A DNA stretch of 64,000 bases from NCBI RefSeq assembly GCF_022414535.1, contig NZ_JADWYM010000039.1, positions 1 to 64,000 on the forward strand. Direction: 5' to 3'. Shown one piece after another: positions 42,106 to 50,818 of the stretch. Source of the stretch: Streptomyces sp. MUM 2J (GTDB taxonomy: Bacteria; Actinomycetota; Actinomycetes; Streptomycetales; Streptomycetaceae). A model generated the notes under the pieces. That model had not been told where the DNA came from. It worked only from the letters and a program-made list of their open reading frames with translations, and ran no database searches. Both the position numbers and the translations under genes were made by a program. Every line of letters begins with the position of its first letter. Position 1 is the first letter of the stretch.

Positions 42106-43245
42106 TCACTCGGCCGCCGGTCCGGAAGTGAAGAACCGGATCATCCGCTCAAGCCCCCGGTCGCCGAACATCGTCTCCAGGCTGGCGGCTGATTCGGCGG
42201 CGGACGCCTCGCTGCGCGGGAAGAGGGCCTTCTCATAGGCGGTCAGCGCGGCCCCGGTGTCGCCGCGGTGGGCGGCGATCGCCTCGGCGAGTTCGGCACC
42301 GTCGAGCATGGCCAGGTTGGCCCCCTCTCCGGCGAAGGGGGACATCACGTGGGCGGCGTCTCCGAGGAGCGTCACGCCCGGGATCCGCTCCCAGCGGTGT
42401 CCGACCGGCAGGGCGTGGATGCGGCGTGGGGTGATGGTGTCGGCGTCGGCGATCAGGGCGCGCAGGTCCTCGTGCCAGCCCTCGAAGTGGGTGAGAACGG
42501 TGGTCTTGGCGGCGGCGAGATCCGTGAAGTCGATGGTGTCGAGCCAGCCCTCCTCCGCCTTCAGCGCGGCGTAGACATGGAGGCTGCCGTCGGTCTCGCG
42601 ATGCGCGAGGAAGCCGCGCTGGCCGCCCAGGCCGATGAAGAACCCGCCCCCGACGACGGCGGCGCTGCGCGGGTGACGGACATCGGCGTCGTACAGGTCG
42701 GCCTCGGCGAAGGAGATGCCGGTGTAGGCGGGCATGGCATCCGAGAGCAGCGGCCTCACGCGGGACCAGGCTCCGTCGGCGCCGACCAGAAGGTCGGTGG
42801 TGATGGCGGAGCCGTCGGCGAAGGCCACCTCGTGCCGGCCGTCGCCCAGAGCGCGGGCGCCGGTGACCTTCCTGCCCCAGTGGACCGTGCCGTCGGGCAG
42901 CGAGTTCAGCAGCAGGTCCCGCAGGTCGCCGCGGTCCACCTCCGGGCGGCCGCCGGTGCCGTCGTCCTTCTCCGAGACGTGGACGGTAGCGTCCGGGCCG
43001 ACCAGGCGCATCGTCTGACCGCCCTCGTGGACGATCTTCAGGAAATCGTCGTGGAGGCCGGCGGTGTGCAGTGCCTTCTGGCCGTTCTCCTCGTGGATGT
43101 CGAGCATGCCGCCCTGAACGCGGGCCACGGCGGACGCCTCCCGTTCGAAGACGGCGGCCTGGATGCCGTTGACGTGCAGGACGCGGGCGGCGGTGAGGCC
43201 GCCGACACCTCCGCCGATGATCGCGATGGGGTGGTGGGTGCTCAT
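42106..43245 (-). CDS. FAD-dependent monooxygenase, TetX-like
   Basis: 379 aa from the ATG at 43245 (GGAGG 6 nt upstream). It has the FAD motif IAIIGGGVGGLTAARVLHVN with ribose-binding Glu in VFEREASA, VQGGMLDIHEENGQKALHTA, the DG-type LLVGADGAWSRVRPLL and the second FAD motif VTLLGDAAHVMSPFAGEGAN. This is the layout of TetX and related group A aromatic hydroxylases, which hydroxylate polycyclic or phenolic compounds. A palindromic site shared with the adjacent TetR gene lies 138 bp upstream, so it is probably induced by its substrate. Tetracycline resistance is possible but not shown. Confidence 0.88.
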   Translation of the reverse strand: MSTHHPIAIIGGGVGGLTAARVLHVNGIQAAVFEREASAVARVQGGMLDIHEENGQKALHTAGLHDDFLKIVHEGGQTMRLVGPDATVHVSEKDDGTGGRPEVDRGDLRDLLLNSLPDGTVHWGRKVTGARALGDGRHEVAFADGSAITTDLLVGADGAWSRVRPLLSDAMPAYTGISFAEADLYDADVRHPRSAAVVGGGFFIGLGGQRGFLAHRETDGSLHVYAALKAEEGWLDTIDFTDLAAAKTTVLTHFEGWHEDLRALIADADTITPRRIHALPVGHRWERIPGVTLLGDAAHVMSPFAGEGANLAMLDGAELAEAIAAHRGDTGAALTAYEKALFPRSEASAAESAASLETMFGDRGLERMIRFFTSGPAAE

Positions 43246-43382
43246 GGGGGCCTCCAGACGGCCGGCCGAGTGCGCACGAAGCGCGCAGCCCGGGAAGGGG
43301 TTCGGAGCCGGCATGGGCCGTTCCGCCGCAGGGCGGCGGACGGCTCGGTCACGAGGTGACACGGCCGGACGCCCCCAAGCTA

Positions 43383-43411
43383 GCGAACATGTTCGTTACG
43401 AACAAGTTCGC
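43383..43411. promoter_or_regulatory. TetR operator upstream of the FAD monooxygenase
   Basis: Two overlapping palindromic elements, GCGAACATGTTCG and ACGAACAAGTTCGC. Its reverse strand contains the 19-mer TCGTAACGAACATGTTCGC, which is exactly repeated at the tetR promoter (44198-44216). The match across two promoters of adjacent genes is strong evidence for the TetR binding site. Confidence 0.8.
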
Positions 43412-43493
43412 AATGGCTCGCGAGACAGACGGGGCGCGCACCACGGCGGAGCCGCCCCGGCAGCGGGCGGGCCGGGCTGCCGACGAGGCGGCC

Positions 43494-44189
43494 TCAGCCC
43501 TTCGCGCCGGGGACGGGTGTGTGCGTGATGCCGTTGACCAGAACGTCGAAGCCCCAGCTCATGCGGTCGCCGGGCGAGCCGCTGACCAGGGCGGGCATGT
43601 GCGCCTTGATGGCCGGGTGGGCCGTCTCGTCCACGGACTGCAGGGCCCGGTTGGTGGCCTTCCAGTCGTCCTCGGCCAGGGGGTCGTGTTCCTGCGTCGA
43701 CTGCTCGGCGGCCGTGGCGGTGGCGTCCTGGAGCAGCTTGTCCACGCCCCAGGCGACCTGCTCACGGGAGGCTCCGCTGCGGGACAGCAGGTCCAGGACG
43801 CACTCCACCAGCCGCAGGTAGTTCTCGCCACTGGGGCGCGCCACGAGAGCCGACCGGGCGAGCTGTGGGTGGTCGAACAGCACGGCGGTGTAGGAAGCCA
43901 GTACGGCGCGGAGCCGCTCGCGCCAGCTTTGCCCGGCGCTACCGCCGGTCAGGTCGACCTCGCCCAGGAGGGCGTCCAGCACGGCCGCATGCAGTTCGGC
44001 GGTGCTGGCCACGTAGACGTACAGCGACGCCGGACCGGTGTCCAGTTCCTTGGCCAGACGGCGCATGGTGACCTTCTCCAGCCCCTCGGCGCGCATGACC
44101 CGCACGGCGGCGTCCACGATCAACCGCCGTGAAAGGGCGGGCTTCGCCGGACGCTCCCGGCGGCTGATCGGCTCTCTCCTCGCAGTCAT
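43494..44189 (-). CDS. TetR-family repressor
   Basis: 231 aa from the ATG at 44189. N-terminal helix-turn-helix ALSRRLIVDAAVRVMRAEGL, then EKVTMRRLAKELDTGPASLYVYV (recognition helix around residues 45-60). The C-terminal ligand domain resembles TetR_C (ELHAAVLDALLGEVDL, LVECVLDLLSRSGASREQVA, WGVDKLLQDATATAAEQ). It has one copy of the palindrome 14 bp before its own start and another upstream of the monooxygenase, so it should repress both. Confidence 0.92.
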   Translation of the reverse strand: MTARREPISRRERPAKPALSRRLIVDAAVRVMRAEGLEKVTMRRLAKELDTGPASLYVYVASTAELHAAVLDALLGEVDLTGGSAGQSWRERLRAVLASYTAVLFDHPQLARSALVARPSGENYLRLVECVLDLLSRSGASREQVAWGVDKLLQDATATAAEQSTQEHDPLAEDDWKATNRALQSVDETAHPAIKAHMPALVSGSPGDRMSWGFDVLVNGITHTPVPGAKG

Positions 44190-44197
44190 TCCCCGAT

Positions 44198-44216
44198 CGT
44201 AACGAACATGTTCGCG
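44198..44216. promoter_or_regulatory. TetR operator in its own promoter
   Basis: TCGTAACGAACATGTTCGC, with core palindrome CGAACATGTTCG at 44203-44214, 14 bp before the tetR start. Identical over 19 bp to the site at 43383-43411 read on the other strand. Implies autorepression. Confidence 0.8.
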
Positions 44217-44338
44217 CAGCTGTCGTGTGCGCGCCTCGAGGAAGACCACGCGAGGACGGCGTGGAAAGGCGTGAGCAATCGCTTCTGCTTCACCCTTCCG
44301 CCACCTCCGTTCCCGGTGTCCGGGAGAGTGGGACGCCC

Positions 44339-44545
44339 TCATCGGGACGCATAGCGAACCCAGGCATCCGTGAGGTTCTGGAGTGCCGCGCGAGTGGCCC
44401 CGCTGCTCTCCAGGTGACGCGTGAAGGTCTGCAGCCGGTCGGGGCCCCGGGGCCAGTCCGGATCGGCGGCAGCCATCCTGGCGAACTCGCCGATCGCGTC
44501 CTCATCCGTCAGGTGCCTCAGCAACCACGCTGTGAACCCGCTCAT
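44339..44545 (-). CDS. YozE-type SAM-like small protein
   Basis: 68 aa starting MSGFTAWLLRHLTDEDAIGE. The spacing of FTAWLLRHL, IGEFARMAAADPDWPRG, and ALQNLTDAWVRYASR matches the YozE SAM-like fold (all-helical, about 70 residues) found in many Gram-positive bacteria. Its molecular role is unknown. Stand-alone gene with a weak ribosome binding site; the fold match supports it. Confidence 0.7.
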   Translation of the reverse strand: MSGFTAWLLRHLTDEDAIGEFARMAAADPDWPRGPDRLQTFTRHLESSGATRAALQNLTDAWVRYASR

Positions 44546-44822
44546 GGAGCCATCCCTGATTCCGGCATCACCAGCCTCAGCACACGGCGCCGAGCGACCG
44601 CGTGCCCACACGGCCGGTGAGCACCCCGCAGGCAGCCCTCGACCGCCGAGTGTCGTGACGCACGGTACTCGGTCGTCAGGACCACCGGAACGGGCTCGGC
44701 AGGTTCCGGCCAGCGGGTCCGGCGATCGGCCGCGCCACCTCGGCGCAAGATCGACTACCTGGCCGGGGACGGCTCCGCGAGACTGGGGACACGCGATCCC
44801 TGACGAAAGGTCGAGGTGCCCG

Positions 44823-45041
44823 GTGGTGGAATCGGAAGACGACGCCCTCACTATCCGCCAGGTGGCCGAGCGGCTGGTGAAGGCACACCCCCAGCTCGAC
44901 GTCGGTCTGGTCGAGGACTCGGTACAGACCGCGTACGAGGAGCTCAGGTACGCACGTGTGCGCACCTATCTGCCGGTCCTGATGGAACGCCGGGCCAAGG
45001 ACCTGCTCCCCTCCGGCGAATGCACCGATCCCGATACCTGA
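44823..45041 (+). CDS. Small three-helix-bundle protein (DUF3562-like)
   Basis: 72 aa from the GTG at 44823 (GAGG 7 nt upstream): VESEDDALTIRQVAERLVKA, then HPQLDVGLVEDSVQTAYEEL and ARVRTYLPVLMERRAKDLL. This matches a family of small actinobacterial proteins annotated as three-helix bundle dimerisation domains. Such genes often accompany ANTAR or phytochrome-type regulators; here the next sequence is a broken LuxR-type helix-turn-helix. Function unknown. Confidence 0.7.
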   Translation: MVESEDDALTIRQVAERLVKAHPQLDVGLVEDSVQTAYEELRYARVRTYLPVLMERRAKDLLPSGECTDPDT

Positions 45042-45149
45042 ACCTCCGCGTACGGACGGACCGACCGGACCGGAGGAAGGGGAAGTGATACCCCGTGAGG
45101 CGCTCTGGCGGCCCCCACGGCTCCGGGTGCCGCTCGGCACCGGGGCGGG

Positions 45150-45330
45150 AGGGGGACGCCCGCCCCGCGAGCCGGAAGTGCTCCGGCAGATCGCCCAGGG
45201 GTTGTCGAACGCGGAGATCGCCGCGAAGCTCATCCCCCGAGACCGTCAAGACCTGTGTGTCACGCATCCTGACGAAGCCCGGTCTGCGCGACCGCGTCCA
45301 AGCCGTCGTCCTCGCCCGGCGTCCTTGTCG
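45150..45330 (+). pseudogene. C-terminal helix-turn-helix fragment of a LuxR/NarL regulator, frameshifted
   Basis: REPEVLRQIAQGLSNAEIAA then, after a one-base shift near 45230, SPETVKTCVSRILTKPGLRD and RVQAVVLARR. It is the LuxR DNA-binding domain ('REVEVLRLIAxGLSNAEIAxxL', 'ETVKTHVxRILxKLGLRDRVQAVV'). The receiver domain is gone. The GntR gene starts 50 bp further on. Confidence 0.75.
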
Positions 45331-45379
45331 GGGCCGGGCCGCGTCCCGGCCCCGGCTCTCCGTCTGCGACGATTCGTGT

Positions 45380-46135
45380 GTGGACCACTCGAACGATCAT
45401 GTCCCCGGTGCCCCGGTCCGCTCCGGCGTTCCCGAGCACGGGCGCATCCCCAAGTACTACGCGGTCAAGGTGCGGATCGCCTCGCTGGTGGAGGAGCTGG
45501 GGCATGGCAGCACGATCCCCACCGAGCGCGATCTGGCCGAGCGGTACGGAGTCGCCCGCGAGACCGTGCGGCAGGCGGTGCGCGAGCTGGTGCTGGAGGG
45601 GCGGCTGAGGCGGCAGGGCCGGGGTACCGTCGTCGCGGGGCCCAAGCTGGAGCAGCCGCTGTCCCTCGCCAGCTACACGGAAGGGGTACGGCGGCAGGGG
45701 CGCACCCCTGGCCGTACGCTCGTCTCCCTCGACCGCTTCCCCTGTCCGCCCGCCCTCGCCACCGAGATCGGCCTCGCTCTCGGCGAACCGGTCTGGCACC
45801 TGGAGCGCGTGCTGCTTGCCGACGACGAGCGGGTCGGCCTGGAGAGCACCTACGTCGCCGTGGCCCGGGTGCCGCGGCTGGACACCGAGTTCGACCCGGA
45901 CTCCTCCTTCTACGTCTATCTGAGGGCCCGGGGCATCGAGTTCGGCGACGCCGACGAACGGGTCGAGACCGTGCTCGCCACACCCCGCGAGGCACTCCTC
46001 ATCGGCACGCCGCCGGCGCTGCCGATGCTGCTGATCCACCGCGTCTCCCGGGACACCGAAGGACGCCCTCTGGAGCGGGTGCGGGGCCTCTACCGGGGGG
46101 ACCGGTTCTCGTTCACCGCGCGCCTGCGCGGCTGA
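45380..46135 (+). CDS. GntR-family regulator (UTRA domain) of the aminophosphonate genes
   Basis: 251 aa from the GTG at 45380. Winged helix PKYYAVKVRIASLVEELGHG, TIPTERDLAERYGVARETVR and QAVRELVLEGRLRRQGRGT (about residues 28-90), followed by a UTRA ligand domain (LASYTEGVRRQGRTPGRTLV, WHLERVLLADDERVGLESTY and MLLIHRVSRDTEGRPLERVR). GntR/UTRA proteins often sense substrates of the transporters beside them. It lies 130 bp upstream of the FAD oxidoreductase with a palindromic region between, so it likely represses the operon until an aminophosphonate binds. Confidence 0.9.
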   Translation: MDHSNDHVPGAPVRSGVPEHGRIPKYYAVKVRIASLVEELGHGSTIPTERDLAERYGVARETVRQAVRELVLEGRLRRQGRGTVVAGPKLEQPLSLASYTEGVRRQGRTPGRTLVSLDRFPCPPALATEIGLALGEPVWHLERVLLADDERVGLESTYVAVARVPRLDTEFDPDSSFYVYLRARGIEFGDADERVETVLATPREALLIGTPPALPMLLIHRVSRDTEGRPLERVRGLYRGDRFSFTARLRG

Positions 46136-46161
46136 AAGCCACCACCTCCCCACCTATCAGA

Positions 46162-46199
46162 CATCACGGAAAGATAACGGGTCTAGCCCAAACGTGATG
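46162..46199. promoter_or_regulatory. Candidate GntR operator
   Basis: CATCACG (46162-46168) and CGTGATG (46193-46199) form an inverted repeat around GGGTCTAGCCC (46179-46189), itself a partial palindrome. It lies about 70 bp ahead of the oxidoreductase start in the only gap of the operon. Assignment to the GntR protein is inferred. Confidence 0.45.
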
Positions 46200-46265
46200 G
46201 GTCGTTCACACTCTCGCCGTCATCCGGACCCTTCCGGTTACCGATCCCCGAGGAGCGTTTCCGTC

Positions 46266-47390
46266 GTGAGAGTGACAGTCGTCGGAGCAGGCGTGGTGGG
46301 CACCATGCACGCCTGGCACGCAGTGGAACGTGGCCATGAGGTCGTGCAGATCGAGCGCGAGGCAGAGGCGCGCGGCGCCTCGGTGCGCAACTTCGGGCAG
46401 ATCTGGGTCAGTGGTCGCGCCGGTGGAGAAGAGCTGGAGACCGCGCTACGGGCGCGGAAGTCGTGGGAAGACATTGGCGGACGCGTACCCGGGCTCGGCT
46501 TCCGGGCCAACGGGTCGCTCACCCCCGTGCGCGGCCCCCTCGCGCTCGCCGTCGCCGAGGCGGCGGTGGCACGCGAGGACGCCGCCGCCCGGGGCCGCAG
46601 GCTACTCACCGCCGACGAGGCGCGCGTCCTCAACCCCGCACTGCGCGGCGCCTTCGACGCGGCCCTGTACTGCGAGCGCGACGCCGCGGTCGAGCCGCGC
46701 ACCGCCCAACTGGCGCTGCGTGAAGAGCTGCTGAAGTCCCCGAACTACACGTTCCTGCCGGGACGTGAGGTGCGCGAGGTGACCGGTGCGGGAACCGTCC
46801 GCGACGACCACGGCGAGGTGCATCGCGGCGACGTGGTCGTGCTGTGCACGGGCGCCTGGCTGGGCGGGCTGGTGCGGGAGCTGGCCGGGCCCGAACTGCC
46901 GGTGCGCCGGGTGCGTTTGCAGATGCTGCAGACCGACCCGCTGGGCGAGAAGCTCACCACCTCGGTCGCGGACGCCGACAGTTTCCGGTACTACCCGGCC
47001 TACGCCTCCCCGGCGCTGGACGCGTTCAACGCCGGCCGGCCGCAGTCGGCGACCGCCGCCGAGCACAGGATGCAGCTGCTCATGGTGCAGCGCGCCGACG
47101 GCGGTCTGACCATCGGGGACACCCACGAGTACGAGCACCCTTTCGCCTTCGACACCCTCGAAGACCCCTACGAGCACCTGACCGGCGTGGTCGAGTCCCT
47201 CCTTGGCCGGCCGCTGCCGAGGATCCGGCGCCGCTGGGCGGGCGTGTACGCACAGTGCACCGATACCAGCCGGGTCGTGCACCGGCAGCGGGTCAGCGAC
47301 GGGGTGTGGCTGGTCACCGGGCCCGGCGGGCGCGGCATGACCTGCGCGCCCGCGATAGCCGAGACGACCGCCGACGAGCTGGGCTGGTGA
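46266..47390 (+). CDS. FAD-dependent oxidoreductase of aminophosphonate catabolism (TIGR03364 type)
   Basis: 374 aa from the GTG at 46266 (GAGGAG about 10 nt upstream). DAO-fold enzyme with VTVVGAGVVGTMHAWHAVER (FAD), VVQIEREAEARGASVRNFGQ, VVLCTGAWLGGLVRELAG and the end VWLVTGPGGRGMTCAPAIAE. 'RGASVRNFGQIW' is characteristic of the clade that travels with phosphonatase-like HAD proteins and phosphonate transporters, proposed to oxidatively deaminate an aminophosphonate. The 4-bp overlap with the HAD gene downstream supports that pathway. The actual substrate is not proven. Confidence 0.88.
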   Translation: MRVTVVGAGVVGTMHAWHAVERGHEVVQIEREAEARGASVRNFGQIWVSGRAGGEELETALRARKSWEDIGGRVPGLGFRANGSLTPVRGPLALAVAEAAVAREDAAARGRRLLTADEARVLNPALRGAFDAALYCERDAAVEPRTAQLALREELLKSPNYTFLPGREVREVTGAGTVRDDHGEVHRGDVVVLCTGAWLGGLVRELAGPELPVRRVRLQMLQTDPLGEKLTTSVADADSFRYYPAYASPALDAFNAGRPQSATAAEHRMQLLMVQRADGGLTIGDTHEYEHPFAFDTLEDPYEHLTGVVESLLGRPLPRIRRRWAGVYAQCTDTSRVVHRQRVSDGVWLVTGPGGRGMTCAPAIAETTADELGW

Positions 47391-48094
47391 GACGGTTGAC
47401 CACGCAAGACACCGACACACGACTCGTCGTGCTCGACATGGCCGGGACCACCGTCGCCGACGGCGGTCTGGTCGAGCGCGCCTTCGAGGCCGCGGCCGCC
47501 GAGCTGGGTGTCGAGCCCGGCTCGGCCGACCACGCGGAGAAGCTGGACTACGTCCGGGCCACCATGGGTGAATCCAAGATCTCCGTCTTCCGGCACCTGT
47601 TCGGGGACGAGGGCCTCGCCCAGCGTGCCAACACCGCCTTCGAGAAGGCATACGGTGGCCTCGTCGACGCGGGCTTGATCGCCCCGGTCCCCGGTGCCCG
47701 CGAGGCGATCGAGGAAATCGCCGGCAGCGGCCGGGCCGTCGTCCTGACCACCGGCTTCGCCCGTGTCACCCAGGATGCCGTCCTGTCCGCGCTCGGCTGG
47801 CGGGACCTCGTGCCGCTGACCCTGTGCCCGGCCGACGCGGGCGGGCGCGGGCGGCCCTTCCCGGACATGGTCCTGGAGGCGTTCGTGCGGACCAAGGCAG
47901 CGGAGGACGTCCGGCAGGTCGCCGTGGTCGGGGACACCTCCTACGACGTGCTGAGCGGCCTGCGGGCCGGGGCGGGAGTGGTGGCCGGCGTGCGTACCGG
48001 GGCGCACGGGGACGCCGAGCTCCGGGCCGCCGGCGCCACCCACGTCCTCGACTCCGTCGCCGCCCTGCCCGCCCTGCTCACGGGAGCCCGGTGA
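47387..48094 (+). CDS. Phosphonatase-like HAD hydrolase (TIGR03351 type)
   Basis: 235 aa, GTG at 47387 inside the previous stop (TTG at 47396 is possible). HAD motif I LVVLDMAGTTVADGGLVERA with the DxAGT signature of phosphonoacetaldehyde hydrolase relatives, motif II VVLTTGFARV, and motif IV VAVVGDTSYDVLSGLRAGAG. It would cleave the C-P bond of a phosphono-aldehyde made by the oxidoreductase before it. It is shorter than PhnX and lacks an obvious Schiff-base Lys in the cap, as is usual for this clade. Confidence 0.88.
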   Translation: MRRLTTQDTDTRLVVLDMAGTTVADGGLVERAFEAAAAELGVEPGSADHAEKLDYVRATMGESKISVFRHLFGDEGLAQRANTAFEKAYGGLVDAGLIAPVPGAREAIEEIAGSGRAVVLTTGFARVTQDAVLSALGWRDLVPLTLCPADAGGRGRPFPDMVLEAFVRTKAAEDVRQVAVVGDTSYDVLSGLRAGAGVVAGVRTGAHGDAELRAAGATHVLDSVAALPALLTGAR

Positions 48095-48095
48095 G

Positions 48096-49142
48096 ATGGG
48101 CATCCGCTTCGACTCCGTGACGGTCGCCTACGACGGCGACGTCGTCCTCGACTCCCTCGACCTGACCGTCGAACCCGGCGAGGTCATGGCGCTGCTCGGG
48201 CCGTCCGGCTCCGGCAAGACCACTGCGCTCCGGGCGGTCGCCGGGTTCGTACGTCCCCTCTCCGGGCGGGTGTTCCTCGGCGACCGGGACGTGACGGACC
48301 TCCCGCCCCACCGGCGGGGCATCGGCATGGTCGTGCAGCAGTACGCCCTCTTCCCGCACATGCGGGTGGACGAGAACGTGGCCTTCGGCCTCAAGGCCCG
48401 CAAGACCCCCAGGGGTGAGATACGGGAGCGGGTCGCCGGGGCACTGGAGATGACCGGCATGGCCGGCTACGCCCGCCGCCTCCCCCGGGAGTTGTCCGGT
48501 GGGCAGCAGCAGCGCGTCGCCATCGCCCGCGCGCTCGCCATCCGCCCGGACGTACTGCTCCTGGACGAGCCGCTGTCCGCTCTGGACGCCCGGCTGCGGT
48601 CCGGGATGCTGACCGAACTCTCCCGGCTGCACCGGGAGTTGCCGGGCGTGTCGATGCTGTACGTCACTCACGACCAGGTGGAGGCGCTGACCCTGGCCGA
48701 CCGGATCGCCGTGATGGACGCTGCGCGGCTTCAGCAGTGCGGGACTCCTCGTGAGCTGTACCGGACGCCGAAGAGTGAGTTCACGGCGTCCTTCGTGGGC
48801 GGCGCGAATCTGCTGCCGGTGACCGTGGGCTCGGGGGGAGTCGACTTCGCCGGCGCGGAGCTGAAGGCAGGCACGGGGGGTGCGGTCGTGGGTTCCCGGG
48901 CCACGCTGTGCGTACGGCCGCATCTGGTCGGGCTCGGGGAGGGACCCAACCGGATCGTCGGCACGGTCACCGAGATCCAGTGGCGCGGGGCCACACACCG
49001 GCTGTACGTGGAGATCAGCGGGCACACCCTCATGGCCGACCTCCGCGAGCTGAAGGAACCGCCCGCCCTCGGGGACCGTGTGACGCTGCACTTCGCTCCC
49101 GACGACGCGGTGTTGCTGCCCGCCGGAGTCACCCGTGCGTAG
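48096..49142 (+). CDS. phnT: ABC transporter ATP-binding protein, 2-aminoethylphosphonate type
   Basis: 348 aa, starting 1 nt after the HAD stop. Walker A GPSGSGKTT, Q-loop VVQQYALFPHMRV, signature LSGGQQQR, Walker B DVLLLDEPLSALDARLRSGM and H-loop YVTHDQVEA. The C-terminal TOBE domain (ANLLPVTVGSGGVDFAGAEL) is that of MOI/Pot-type importers. It powers the two permeases encoded next. Symbol by analogy with the PhnSTUV system. Confidence 0.9.
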   Translation: MGIRFDSVTVAYDGDVVLDSLDLTVEPGEVMALLGPSGSGKTTALRAVAGFVRPLSGRVFLGDRDVTDLPPHRRGIGMVVQQYALFPHMRVDENVAFGLKARKTPRGEIRERVAGALEMTGMAGYARRLPRELSGGQQQRVAIARALAIRPDVLLLDEPLSALDARLRSGMLTELSRLHRELPGVSMLYVTHDQVEALTLADRIAVMDAARLQQCGTPRELYRTPKSEFTASFVGGANLLPVTVGSGGVDFAGAELKAGTGGAVVGSRATLCVRPHLVGLGEGPNRIVGTVTEIQWRGATHRLYVEISGHTLMADLRELKEPPALGDRVTLHFAPDDAVLLPAGVTRA

Positions 49143-49953
49143 GCGCCTGTCGTGGGCTCTGCCTCCGGTGGCGCTGCTCGTCCTCTTCTTCCTCTACCCC
49201 CTCGCCCTGGTCGTCCGGCAGTCCTTCCGACCCGACAGCGGTGGTACCTCCGTCCACCCGTACGCCGACGTCTTCGCCTCGGAGGCGTTCCGGCACGCGC
49301 TGTGGACCACCGTGTGGCTGGCGCTGGCCTCCACGGCCGGCTGCATGGCCCTCGGGTTCCTGCTGGCGCTGGTCATCGCGTTCGTGCCGTTCCCCGGGGC
49401 GAAGGCGGTCGCCAGGTTCGTGGACGTCTTCCTGTCCTTCCCGTCCTTCCTGATCACGCTGGCGCTGCTGTTCGTCTACGGCAGCGCCGGCATGGCCAAC
49501 GGCCTGTGGACGGACGTCACGGGCGCGGCGGACGGGCCCTTCCGGTTCCTGACCACGCCCTGGGGCGTGCTGCTGGCGGAGGTCACCTACTTCACGCCGT
49601 TCGTGATGCGGCCCCTGCTCGCCGCCTTCTCCCAACTCGACACCGCTCAACTGGAGGCAGCCGGTTCGCTCGGCGCCCGCGCGCCCCGCATCGTGCGGCA
49701 GGTGATCCTGCCGGAGGCGCTGCCCGCGCTCGCGTCCGGCGGGAGCCTCGTCCTGGTGCTGTGCCTCAACGAGTTCGGGATCGTGCTGTTCACCGGCGCG
49801 AAAGGGGTCACGACCCTCCCGATGCTCGTCTACAGCAAGGCGATCCTGGAGTCCGACTATCCGGGCGCGTGTGTGGTGGCCGTCGTCAACGTCCTGATCT
49901 CCGTGGGCCTCTACGGTCTCTACCGGGTGGTGAGTCGCCGTGCTGGTGCATAG
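49135..49953 (+). CDS. phnU: ABC transporter permease 1 (aminophosphonate)
   Basis: 272 aa, six predicted helices. It overlaps the ATPase gene by 8 bp. It begins RRLSWALPPVALLVLFFLYP and carries the EAA loop EAAGSLGARAPRIVRQVILP that docks on the ATPase. LNEFGIVLFTGAKGVTTLPM is like the 2-aminoethylphosphonate permease PhnU family. Forms the membrane channel with the next gene product. Confidence 0.88.
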   Translation: MRRRLSWALPPVALLVLFFLYPLALVVRQSFRPDSGGTSVHPYADVFASEAFRHALWTTVWLALASTAGCMALGFLLALVIAFVPFPGAKAVARFVDVFLSFPSFLITLALLFVYGSAGMANGLWTDVTGAADGPFRFLTTPWGVLLAEVTYFTPFVMRPLLAAFSQLDTAQLEAAGSLGARAPRIVRQVILPEALPALASGGSLVLVLCLNEFGIVLFTGAKGVTTLPMLVYSKAILESDYPGACVVAVVNVLISVGLYGLYRVVSRRAGA

Positions 49954-50737
49954 CCGCAAGGGCAGGTGGGCCGTGTGGGTGGTGTTCCTCGTCCTCTTCG
50001 TCCCCCTGTTCGCCCTCCCCCTCCTCGTCGTCCTCGGCGCCTCCTTCGCGACCCACTGGTCCGGCGTCCTGCCCTCGGACCTGACGACGGCCAACTACCG
50101 GAGCGCTACCCGCGGCGAGGCCCTCCAGGCGCTGGCCACCAGCCTGGCCACCGCCGGCACCGCGAGCCTGCTCGCCCTGGCCACCGGCACCTGGGCCGCG
50201 CTGGCCGGGGCGGCCCTGGGCAGGCGCCACCGCCGTATCCTCGACGCGCTGTTCGTCATGCCGCTCGCCGTACCGTCCGTGGTGGTCGGACTGTCGGTCC
50301 TGGTGGCCTTCTCCCAGCCACCGATGCTGCTCAACGGCACCCCGTGGATCGTGATCCTCGCCCACACGGTGCTGGTGACCGCCTTCGCCCACCAGTCCGT
50401 GTCGGCGGCGATCACCCGCCTCGATCCGGCGTACGAGCAGGTCGCCGCCTCCCTCGGAGCCCAACCCGGCTACGTGCTGTGGCGGGTGAGGCTGCCGCTC
50501 CTGCTGCCCTCGCTCACCGCAGCCGCCGGTCTCTGCTTCGCCCTGTCCATGGGCGAGCTGAGCGCCACGATGATGCTCTACCCGCCCGACTGGACCCCGC
50601 TTCCGGTACTGATCTACGCGGCCACCGACCGCGGCTCCCTGTTCACGGGCTCCGCCCTGGCGGTGGTCCTCATGGCGGCGACCCTGATCGCCCTGTTCGC
50701 CGTCTCGCGCATCCGCACCAAGGCCTCCTACCGCTGA
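49940..50737 (+). CDS. phnV: ABC transporter permease 2 (aminophosphonate)
   Basis: 265 aa, six predicted helices, overlapping permease 1 by 14 bp. EAA-type loop EQVAASLGAQPGYVLWRVRL, membrane start WAVWVVFLVLFVPLFALPLL and LSMGELSATMMLYPPDWTPL. Second half of the heterodimeric channel. The binding protein follows after 81 bp. Confidence 0.88.
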   Translation: MLVHSRKGRWAVWVVFLVLFVPLFALPLLVVLGASFATHWSGVLPSDLTTANYRSATRGEALQALATSLATAGTASLLALATGTWAALAGAALGRRHRRILDALFVMPLAVPSVVVGLSVLVAFSQPPMLLNGTPWIVILAHTVLVTAFAHQSVSAAITRLDPAYEQVAASLGAQPGYVLWRVRLPLLLPSLTAAAGLCFALSMGELSATMMLYPPDWTPLPVLIYAATDRGSLFTGSALAVVLMAATLIALFAVSRIRTKASYR

Positions 50738-50818
50738 TCCCGTACCGGCTGCCTCGCCCGCTCACTCCGTAACCCCCGCCTCGTACAACGCCTTTGCCCG
50801 CAAGGAGTTCACCCCACC

